Origin: Acidimicrobiales bacterium
Lineage (GTDB): Bacteria; Actinomycetota; Acidimicrobiia; Acidimicrobiales; Aldehydirespiratoraceae
Direction of reading: 5' to 3'
Length of the DNA: 63,817 bases
Assembly (NCBI GenBank): GCA_029263215.1
Contig: JAJCXY010000084.1
Span: 1-63,817 of the forward strand
Shown here one piece after another: positions 44,121-51,232 of this stretch. The first letter of the stretch is position 1. Every line of letters starts with the position of its first letter. Both the position numbers and the translations under genes were made by a program. Below the pieces are notes generated by a model, which was given only the letters and a program-made list of their open reading frames with translations, had not been told where the DNA came from and did no database searches.

Positions 44121-44154
44121 AAATCAGATGGCTCGAATTCGAACCAACTGATTT
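44121..44154. promoter_or_regulatory. 34-bp near-perfect palindrome between the histidine kinase and whiB
   Basis: AAATCAGATGGCTCGAA followed directly by TTCGAACCAACTGATTT: 15 of 17 base pairs match, with no loop. It lies 23 bp past the histidine kinase stop and 144 bp before whiB. It could terminate the kinase transcript as an I-shaped hairpin without a T-run, or be the operator of a large dimeric regulator of whiB. AT-rich relative to the surroundings. Confidence 0.6.
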
Positions 44155-44176
44155 ACGGATGTCCAACAAAACCACG

Positions 44177-45700
44177 TTAGCCGATCACGGCGGGCCAGTG
44201 AAGAGCAAACCTCGCGCCCCCACCCGGAGCGGTCGACACCTCCACCGTTCCGCCCATCGCAGCCACGGTTTCCGCCACCACGGCGAGGCCGAGTCCGGCA
44301 CCCCCGCCATCGCGCGTCCGCGCCTCATCGAGTCGGGTGAAACGTTCGAACACCCGACCACGATCAGCCTCGGCTATGCCTGGTCCATCGTCGTCGACCC
44401 ACAGCGACACCGTGTCGCTTTCGGTGCGCAGGCCAACCGATACCAGCTCCGCGCCGTGGCGAGCCGCGTTGTCGAGCAGGTGGGTGATGATCCGAGAACA
44501 ACCCTCCGTGGTGCCCCACACCCGGCCGGCCGACACCGACTGGACATCCACCGGCAGTCGCCGGCGCCTCTCCGCTTCCCCCAGCACTAGGTCGTCGAGG
44601 TCGACGGGTCCGAATCCACCGGCGGCTCGATATTCCTCGCCTCGGGCCAGCACCAGCAGATCCTCGACAACCCGTTGGAGCCGGGTGCTCTCGGCGAACA
44701 CACCGTCGGCCAGTTCGCCCACCGTGGTGGCACCGGGTTCACGCTGGGCAATCTCGGCCTCACTGAGCAAGACCGCGATCGGCGAACGAAGCTCATGCGA
44801 TGCATCCGACACGAACCGCCGGAGTCGCTTGTCGTCTCTCTCGAGGCGGTCGAGCATCTGGTTCATCGTTCGAGCCAGTTCGGCGATCTCATCATCGGCA
44901 GCCGGCTGCGGCACCCGCTCGTGCAGACTCCCGCCCGAGATCACTCCGACCCGATCGGTGATCTCGTGCACGGGCCTCAGCGCACGCCCGGTGAGAAGCC
45001 ACGTGGCCCCGGCGCCGAAGAGCACCAGGATCGGGGTGAGAACCCAGGCCAGGCTGCGGATGCGGTCGACGCTTCGTACCACATCGCTCACATCGGCAAC
45101 CACCACGAAGTCGACCCCATTCGACTCGCGCGTTCCGTAGCGGAAGTCGGGCAGCTCGACCGCGGCGGGAGTGAGGTCGAGGAGCTCCTCGAGGAACACC
45201 CCCTCGAAATCGGGCTCGACCACTCGAAAATAGACTTCCTCGATCGTGAGCTGCGACACCACCCGGGCTCCGCCGACCTTGAGCACACCATCGGGCAAAA
45301 GGGTCACCTCGTCACCGAGGCCGATCACCGCAATCCGCGCGAAATTCGTCAGCACCACCAGCCCATCACCTTCTCCCACCTCGGCCGCTCGGAGGAGACC
45401 ATCGAGCCCACCGGCCTCGTCGATCTCGTCGAGCATCGCCCTCACGAAGTCGACCTCCTCGAACAAGAAGAGATCGTCACCGAGAAACAAGTCGTCGCCG
45501 ATGCCCTCATCGAACTCGCCGACAATCGAGAAGACCTCGTCGGCGAACGCGATCTGATCATCGCCCGCGTCGTCGAGTGCTTCGGCGATCAACCCCGACT
45601 CCACCCGAGACACGCCGAAAGTTGCCGAGATCACCCCGAGGCCGGCGGCCAGGAGGGTGACGAGGAGGGTGAGCCGGACTCGAACCGATAACCGGTTCAC
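44177..45700 (-). CDS. Sensor histidine kinase
   Basis: A 507-residue HK. Transmembrane helices at about 7-30 and 217-240 flank an extracellular domain of about 185 residues that is very acidic (EFDEGIGDDLFLGDDLFLFE). HAMP follows, then the HisKA H-box with His302 (SDASHELRSPIAVLLSE) and the ATPase lobe with N box HLLDNAARHG, DDDGPGI and GAGLGLAVV. GTG at 45700 overlaps the response regulator stop (GTGA). Confidence 0.92.
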   Translation of the reverse strand: MNRLSVRVRLTLLVTLLAAGLGVISATFGVSRVESGLIAEALDDAGDDQIAFADEVFSIVGEFDEGIGDDLFLGDDLFLFEEVDFVRAMLDEIDEAGGLDGLLRAAEVGEGDGLVVLTNFARIAVIGLGDEVTLLPDGVLKVGGARVVSQLTIEEVYFRVVEPDFEGVFLEELLDLTPAAVELPDFRYGTRESNGVDFVVVADVSDVVRSVDRIRSLAWVLTPILVLFGAGATWLLTGRALRPVHEITDRVGVISGGSLHERVPQPAADDEIAELARTMNQMLDRLERDDKRLRRFVSDASHELRSPIAVLLSEAEIAQREPGATTVGELADGVFAESTRLQRVVEDLLVLARGEEYRAAGGFGPVDLDDLVLGEAERRRRLPVDVQSVSAGRVWGTTEGCSRIITHLLDNAARHGAELVSVGLRTESDTVSLWVDDDGPGIAEADRGRVFERFTRLDEARTRDGGGAGLGLAVVAETVAAMGGTVEVSTAPGGGARFALHWPAVIG

Positions 45701-46368
45701 GACTCGACCACCTGGTAGCCGACACCGCGAACCGTACGAACGGCGTTGACCGCGAACGGCTTGTCGATCTTGCGCCGGAGATAGCCGACATAGACCTCGA
45801 CGATGTTGGGGTCGCCCTCGAAGTCGATCCCCCACACCTCATCGAGCAAATCCTGCTTCGGGACCACATCGGGGGCCCGGCGCATGAGCGACTCGAGAAC
45901 GGCGTGCTCGCGTGGAGTGAGCTCCACCACCGAGTCGCCCCGCGTGCAGCGACGCGTGCCGGGGTCGAGCGCCAGCTCACCCACCCTCAGCACCAGGGCG
46001 GGCGCGCCAGAGCTTCGACGGGCAAGGGCCCTCAGGCGAGCGGTGAGCACGACGTGGGAGAAAGGCTTACGCAGGTAATCATCGGCCCCGAGCTCGAAGC
46101 CCTCGGCCTCGTCGTACTCGCCGTCCTTGGCGGTGAGGAGCAGGATCGGTGTCCAGTTGTCCTCGGCTCTCAGGGTGCGGCACACCTCGTAGCCATTCAT
46201 CCCCGGCAACATGATGTCGAGCACGATCGCGGCGTAGCTACCCTCGCGGGCCCGCCAGAGGCCGTCGAGTCCGTCGTGCACGACATCGACATCGAAACCT
46301 TCGGCTTCGAGGCCGCGTCCGATCGAGCGAGCCAGCCTTTGTTCGTCGTCGACCACGAGGATTCGCAC
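45697..46368 (-). CDS. OmpR-family response regulator
   Basis: A 223-residue regulator. The receiver domain has acidic pocket VVDDE, the phospho-acceptor Asp51 (VLDIMLPG) and Lys in LRKPFSH. The C-terminal winged helix (PREHAVLESLMRRAPDVV, NIVEVYVGYLRRKID, TVRGVGYQV) is OmpR/PhoB type. GTG at 46368 gives the normal opening VRILVVDDE; an ATG at 46389 adds 7 residues. Its start and the divergent acidic-protein start flank a set of phased CTCAG repeats. Confidence 0.92.
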   Translation of the reverse strand: MRILVVDDEQRLARSIGRGLEAEGFDVDVVHDGLDGLWRAREGSYAAIVLDIMLPGMNGYEVCRTLRAEDNWTPILLLTAKDGEYDEAEGFELGADDYLRKPFSHVVLTARLRALARRSSGAPALVLRVGELALDPGTRRCTRGDSVVELTPREHAVLESLMRRAPDVVPKQDLLDEVWGIDFEGDPNIVEVYVGYLRRKIDKPFAVNAVRTVRGVGYQVVES

Positions 46369-46401
46369 CCCCCAATTGTGCCAGCCCATCACCATCGACA
46401 G

Positions 46402-46448
46402 CTGAGAGAGCTCTCAGGTGTCCTCAGCCGGGCCTCAGCTTGGTTCAG
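46402..46448. promoter_or_regulatory. Phased CTCAG direct repeats, probable response regulator binding site
   Basis: CTCAG occurs at 46413, 46423 and 46434, then TTCAG at 46444: four units spaced 10, 11 and 10 bp, one DNA turn each. The leftmost unit is also part of a palindrome CTGAGAG-AG-CTCTCAG (46402-46417). Head-to-tail repeats at one-turn spacing are typical of OmpR/PhoB-type sites. The array lies 40 bp upstream of the secreted-protein start and 34 bp from the regulator start. Confidence 0.75.
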
Positions 46449-46487
46449 GCACGGTTCGAACATCCCCTACCGATGAAGGAACTCACA

Positions 46488-47339
46488 ATGGATGAATCGA
46501 CCGACCCGATGCCCCACCACAAGGACCACCGGCGCCGAAACGTACTGGTGGGCGCGGTGATCGGTGCCGCCGCCCTGGCCGGCACCGTGGTGGGGGTAGG
46601 AGCCGTGGCCGGCGCCCAGGACTCACCCTCGACCTCCTCGGAACAAGCCGCGGTATCGACAGCCCAAGCCGAAGCAGACGACTTCACTTTCGACGACTTC
46701 GCCGATACCGACTGGGAGGCATTCGACGAGTGCATCTCCGACCAACTCGGCACCTTCGAAGAGACGTTCGACGATTTCGACCTTCCCGAACTCGACGACG
46801 CAACCATCGAAGCATGGGATGCTGCCGACCGCGCGTGTGAGGAATTCCTTCCCGAAGACATCAAGGCTGAGATCGCGGCATGGGAGCCCTACGAGCAGTG
46901 CATCGACGATCAACTCGGCGACCTGCCTGACCCCTGGGTCGATGGCGAGGAGCCGACCGACACCGCATGGCAGGCCTACGACGAGGCGTTCGAAGCCGCC
47001 GACGAAGCCTGCAGCGAGCTTCTGCCCGAAGAGACCAGGGCCGAGATGGAAGCTTTCGAAGCGTTCGACCAGTGCCTCACTGATGCCGGCGTGTTCGACG
47101 ACGGCGCCGTGTTCGGTCCTGTCGTACATGTCGAGACCGGCGATGGACTTCAGATCGTCGAGTTCGGCGAGGTGACCGGATCGGTCACCATCACCGGCGA
47201 CGTCAACGGCATCATCGTCGACACCGATGGTGGGGTCGAACTACTCGACGAAGCCACCCTCGACGCCGAGTGGGAAGCGTTCGATGCCGCCCACGAGCAG
47301 TGCGAGCAGCTCCTGCCCGAGGAACTCTTCGAGGACTGA
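46488..47339 (+). CDS. Acidic secreted/anchored protein with three Cys-paired repeats
   Basis: A 283-residue protein. Residues 18-43 are a hydrophobic signal or anchor helix (NVLVGAVIGAAALAGTVVGV). The rest is strongly acidic. Three helical repeats carry paired Cys: WEAFDEC82...ADRAC117, YEQC138...ADEAC175 and FDQC196...HEQC272, each ending in a LLPEE/FLPED-type motif. Between units 3a and 3b lies a beta-like segment (HVETGDGLQIVEFGEVTGS). AAGGA 8 nt before ATG 46488 decides the start over ATG 46473. The six Cys suggest three disulfides; acidity suggests metal binding. Function unknown. Confidence 0.8.
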   Translation: MDESTDPMPHHKDHRRRNVLVGAVIGAAALAGTVVGVGAVAGAQDSPSTSSEQAAVSTAQAEADDFTFDDFADTDWEAFDECISDQLGTFEETFDDFDLPELDDATIEAWDAADRACEEFLPEDIKAEIAAWEPYEQCIDDQLGDLPDPWVDGEEPTDTAWQAYDEAFEAADEACSELLPEETRAEMEAFEAFDQCLTDAGVFDDGAVFGPVVHVETGDGLQIVEFGEVTGSVTITGDVNGIIVDTDGGVELLDEATLDAEWEAFDAAHEQCEQLLPEELFED

Positions 47340-47364
47340 AGCCTTCCAATCCATTGAGCAGAAG

Positions 47365-47398
47365 GTGAGAGGACGTCCCCGCGGGGACGTCCTCTCAC
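47365..47398. terminator. Bidirectional terminator, perfect 34-bp palindrome
   Basis: GTGAGAGGACGTCCCCG followed directly by CGGGGACGTCCTCTCAC, 17 perfect base pairs with no mismatch. It lies between two convergent genes ending at 47339 and 47406, so it should stop transcription from both sides. No T-run follows, as is common for actinobacterial terminators. Confidence 0.9.
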
Positions 47399-47405
47399 TC
47401 GCATA

Positions 47406-48632
47406 TCAGGTGGTCGAGGCCGAGAAGGCAGCCCAGTCGACCGGGTCGGGAAGCGTCGACAAGGGCTCGGCCCCTATCACCTCGACATACTTCTGTGCGG
47501 CCCCCGTATTGAAGATCACGACCCTCTCATCGGGATCGATCGCCTTCTCCTCCACCAGCATCTCGAGCACACCGATGCAGGCACCGGTCTCGGGCGCAAA
47601 GGCGATGCCCTCCAGCGCCGAAGCGCGGCGGGCCCAGGCCAGTAAGAAAGCCTCGGGGCAGTCGCGGGCTTGTCCACCGGATTCGTTCACTGCGTCCAGG
47701 ATCATGAAGTCTCCCACCGCGGCAGGCACTCTCAGCCCGCTCGCAGCCGTGGCCGCATCGGGGAAGGGCTCGGCAAACCGTTCACCCTTACTCCAGGCAG
47801 TGCTGATCGGCGCACACCCATCAGACTGGCACGACACCATGCGGGGACGGCGCTCGTCGGCCAGCCAACCTATCTCGGCGAGCTCGGCGAAGGCCTTCCA
47901 CATGCCGATCAGGCCGGTGCCGCCACCGGTGGGATACAAGATGACGTCGGGCAGAGACCAGTCGGACTGCTCCGCCAACTCCAACCCCATAGTCTTCTTA
48001 CCCTCGATCCGGTACGGCTCCTTGAGCGTGGATACATCGAACCAGCCCATGTGCGGCGTGCCGTCGCGAACGATCGCGCCACAGTCGGTGATGAGGCCGT
48101 CCACCAGGAAGGCCTCAGCACCGTAATAGGCGGCCTCGTACTGGTTGACGATGGGCGTGTCGGCAGGCATGAACACATAGGCATCGAGTCCGACACGGGC
48201 CGCGTACGCAGCCATCGCTCCACCGGCGTTGCCAGCGGTGGGGATCGCCACACTCTTCACCCCCAGCTCATTGGCGCGGCTGACGGCCATCGCCAGTCCA
48301 CGACTCTTGAACGAACCAGTCGGGAGCTGCGATTCGTCCTTCACCCAGAGGTCGTTGAGCCCGAGCGCCGCCCCCAGTCGCTCACACCGCAACAGCGGCG
48401 TCATGCCCTCTCCCAGCGAGGCGATCTTCGTGTCGTCGTCGACGGGCAGAAGCTCCTGGTAGCGCCACATGGTCGGATCTCGCTTCGCGACCGACTCCTT
48501 GGTCATGGCCGCAGCTACTGCTTCCAGGTCGTAGCGCACCCACAAGGGGCGTCCCTCGTGGAGGGTCTGCAACTCACCGTGAGGCAGGTGGGTGCCGTCG
48601 ATGGCGGATTCGAGATGTGTGACGTAGCTCAT
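47406..48632 (-). CDS. Threonine synthase-like PLP-dependent enzyme
   Basis: A 408-residue fold-type II PLP enzyme. The PLP lysine is Lys109 in LPTGSFKSRG, the phosphate-binding loop is PTAGNAGGAMAAY, and YPTGGGTGLIG is the second glycine loop. ThrC makes threonine from O-phosphohomoserine; the sequence is closest in layout to actinobacterial ThrC-like proteins. It lies just downstream of the Mct-like gene. Homoserine pathway genes are not in the window, so a side role is possible. Confidence 0.85.
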   Translation of the reverse strand: MSYVTHLESAIDGTHLPHGELQTLHEGRPLWVRYDLEAVAAAMTKESVAKRDPTMWRYQELLPVDDDTKIASLGEGMTPLLRCERLGAALGLNDLWVKDESQLPTGSFKSRGLAMAVSRANELGVKSVAIPTAGNAGGAMAAYAARVGLDAYVFMPADTPIVNQYEAAYYGAEAFLVDGLITDCGAIVRDGTPHMGWFDVSTLKEPYRIEGKKTMGLELAEQSDWSLPDVILYPTGGGTGLIGMWKAFAELAEIGWLADERRPRMVSCQSDGCAPISTAWSKGERFAEPFPDAATAASGLRVPAAVGDFMILDAVNESGGQARDCPEAFLLAWARRASALEGIAFAPETGACIGVLEMLVEEKAIDPDERVVIFNTGAAQKYVEVIGAEPLSTLPDPVDWAAFSASTT

Positions 48633-48669
48633 GGTGTGGGTGTCTTCCCTAGTGGTTGGGAGTGAGTTC

Positions 48670-49890
48670 TCAGGTGGGGTGGTCCAGGCACGACACGACT
48701 CCGTCGTCGTGGAGCAAGCCGATCTCGGTGGTGGTCAGTCCCATCACCTCGGCCAGTACCTCCTCGGTGTGTTGGCCGAGACGGGGGGCGGGCACGGGCT
48801 CCACCGGGAGGGCACCGCCGAACGCCACCGGAGATCCAGGGGTGAGATAGCGGCCGATACCCGGCTGATCCACCTCACGAAACAGTTCGCTCTCAACGGA
48901 ACACCGAGGATCTCCGGCCACCATCTCACCGAAGGTCTGATAGCGCCCCCAGCACACACCGAGAGCATCGAACCGCGACTCGACAGCCGCGAACGGACGG
49001 GCCGTCACCCACGCCCCTATCAAGGACGAAATCTCTGCCCGTGCGCCGAACCGCTGGCCCTCGTCTCGAAAATCGAGCCCGCGCTCCGCGGCCAGCGCCG
49101 CCACCGCTGCTTCGGTACCGGTGGCCTCGAGCAGGCTCGACCACTGCTTGGGACTGATGCCCACCGCATATATCCGAACACCGTCGGCGCAGGTGAACTC
49201 TGCCCCATAGGCGCCGTAGAGATCATTTCCGAACCGCGGCCGTTCCGCTCCGTTGATCTGAGCCTCCGCAACATGACCAAGTGCACCCACCGCCGCCAGG
49301 GCAACGTCGGACAGCGCGAGGGTCATCGAGGCACCTTCGCCGGTGATGAGCCGATGTCGATCCGCGGCGAGGATCCCCAGGGCCGCGGTCTGGCCGCAGA
49401 TCAGATCCCAGGCCGGCAGCACATGATTGATGGGCTCATCGGAACCTACCGGCCCGGTTGCCGATGGGTAACCCATGGCGCAGTTGACGGTGTAGTCGAG
49501 GGCGGTGGACCCATCGCGGTTGCCAGTGATCGCCAACATCACGAGATCGGGTCGAAGACTTGACAATGACTCGTAACCCATCCATCCCCGGGCAGGGAAG
49601 TTGGTGAGGAAGGTGCCGGTTTCGACAATGAGCCCGGTGAGCAGTTCCCGAGCCCGATCCGACCTCAGGTCCACCGCGATGGATCGTTTACCCTTGTTTA
49701 GCCCCGCCCAGTAGATCGACTCTCCATCCGCGGTGAGAGGCCACCGACGAAAGTCGAGGCCGCCACCGATCTGATCGAAGCGGATGACATCGGCCCCGAG
49801 CTGAGCGAGGGTCATCGCTCCCGACGGCGCAGCGACGAACGCCGACCCCTCGATCACGCGAAGACCATCGAGTGGCGGATGCATGCCCAT
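48670..49890 (-). CDS. CaiB/BaiF CoA transferase, 2-methylfumaryl-CoA isomerase (Mct)-like
   Basis: A 406-residue class III CoA transferase. The opening LRVIEGSAFVAAPSGAMTL, then QLGADVIRFDQIGGGLDFRR, NKGKRSIAVDLR and FPARGW agrees closely with Mct, which moves CoA between C1 and C4 of mesaconate in the 3-hydroxypropionate bi-cycle. The catalytic Asp of the family is likely the one in PAWDLICGQ. The C-terminus LGQHTEEVLAEVMGL is standard. The pathway itself is not shown to be present. Confidence 0.85.
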   Translation of the reverse strand: MGMHPPLDGLRVIEGSAFVAAPSGAMTLAQLGADVIRFDQIGGGLDFRRWPLTADGESIYWAGLNKGKRSIAVDLRSDRARELLTGLIVETGTFLTNFPARGWMGYESLSSLRPDLVMLAITGNRDGSTALDYTVNCAMGYPSATGPVGSDEPINHVLPAWDLICGQTAALGILAADRHRLITGEGASMTLALSDVALAAVGALGHVAEAQINGAERPRFGNDLYGAYGAEFTCADGVRIYAVGISPKQWSSLLEATGTEAAVAALAAERGLDFRDEGQRFGARAEISSLIGAWVTARPFAAVESRFDALGVCWGRYQTFGEMVAGDPRCSVESELFREVDQPGIGRYLTPGSPVAFGGALPVEPVPAPRLGQHTEEVLAEVMGLTTTEIGLLHDDGVVSCLDHPT

Positions 49891-50018
49891 AACGGGCGAG
49901 CCTACCCGTGGTGCTTCTCGAGGCAGGAGAGCCCGAAAGTTGATGAATACCCGAACCGTCGGCTGGGGAGCTGATCTTCCGAGGCGTTATGGTTCGGTTT
50001 CCAGCTCAAGGAGGAACC

Positions 50019-51215
50019 ATGACTGAAGCTGTCATCGTCGCTGCATCTCGTACCCCGATCGGACGAGCCAACAAGGGCTCACTCACCGAGGCCCGCCCCG
50101 ACGACCTGTCGGCGTTCATCCTCAGCGATGTCATGGGCAAGATCGACCTCGACCCCAACCAGGTCGAAGACGTCATGTGGGGGATCGGCCAACCCGGCGG
50201 CGAAGGCGGTTACAACATCGCCCGCGTCATCTCCGCCATGCAAGGCCTCGACCTTCCTGGGGTCACCGTCAATCGCTACTGCTCGTCGTCGTTGCAGACA
50301 ATCCGCATGGCCGCCCACGCCATCAAGGCCGGTGAAGGCGACTGCTTCGTGGCCGGCGGAGTGGAGACGGTCAGCCGCTACTCCAACGGAGCAGCCGACA
50401 CCGGTCCTCACAACGACAAGTTCGGCGACGCCGAGTCACGCACCAAGACACGCTCCGCGGGCGGTGCCGATACATGGATGCCGCCTGCCGGCCTGCCCGA
50501 CATCTACATCGCGATGGGTCAGACCGCGGAAAACGTCGTCCAACAGACCGGGATCAGCCGCCAACGCCAGGACGAGTGGGGTGTCTCGTCGCAGAACCGG
50601 GCCGAGGCCGCCAAGGCGCGAGGCCTCTTCGATCGCGAGATCACGCCCTACACCCTGCCCGACGGAACCGTCGTGTCGGAAGACGACGGCATCCGTGCCG
50701 GCACCACCTACGAGAAGGTGTCCCAGCTCAACCCGGTTTTCCGTCCCGACGGCACCGTCACCGCCGGCAATGCCTGCCCGCTCAACGACGGCGCCGCGGC
50801 AGTGGTGGTCATGAGCGACACCAGAGCCAAGTCGCTCGGCGTCACCCCCCTGGCTCGCATCGTGTCCACGGGTGTATCGGCGCTCAACCCCGAGATCATG
50901 GGCCTCGGCCCGATCGACGCCAGTCGTCAGGCCATGGCACGAGCCGGAATGACCATCGACGACATCGACCAGGTCGAGATCAACGAGGCATTCGCGGTGC
51001 AGGTCGTCGGCTCGGCCGACGTGCTCGGCATCGACCCCGCCAAGCTCAACCCCAATGGCGGAGCCATCGCTCTCGGCCATCCGTTCGGCATGACCGGCTC
51101 GCGCATCATGACCACCCTTCTCAACGGCCTCGAAGATTCCGGCGGCACAGTCGGGCTGGAGACGATGTGTGTCGGTGGCGGCCAGGGCATGGCGATGATC
51201 ATCGAGCGCATCTGA
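50019..51215 (+). CDS. Acetyl-CoA acetyltransferase (thiolase family)
   Basis: A 398-residue thiolase. The nucleophile is Cys88 in VNRYCSSSLQT, the second motif NEAFAVQVVGS, and the closing active-site motifs GHPFGMTGS and CVGGGQG are intact. The RBS AAGGAGG at 50008-50014 with the ATG at 50019 decides the start. It may make acetoacetyl-CoA or act in beta-oxidation. It is divergent from the Mct-like gene, with a 128-bp spacer. Confidence 0.94.
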   Translation: MTEAVIVAASRTPIGRANKGSLTEARPDDLSAFILSDVMGKIDLDPNQVEDVMWGIGQPGGEGGYNIARVISAMQGLDLPGVTVNRYCSSSLQTIRMAAHAIKAGEGDCFVAGGVETVSRYSNGAADTGPHNDKFGDAESRTKTRSAGGADTWMPPAGLPDIYIAMGQTAENVVQQTGISRQRQDEWGVSSQNRAEAAKARGLFDREITPYTLPDGTVVSEDDGIRAGTTYEKVSQLNPVFRPDGTVTAGNACPLNDGAAAVVVMSDTRAKSLGVTPLARIVSTGVSALNPEIMGLGPIDASRQAMARAGMTIDDIDQVEINEAFAVQVVGSADVLGIDPAKLNPNGGAIALGHPFGMTGSRIMTTLLNGLEDSGGTVGLETMCVGGGQGMAMIIERI

Positions 51216-51232
51216 TCAGCTAGCTCCCGCCG

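Noticed and set aside
44121..44154. tRNA-like sequence with a TTCGAA loop
   Set aside because: Examined as a tRNA T-arm in both directions. The stems do not fit a T arm or acceptor, and a long palindrome explains the sequence.
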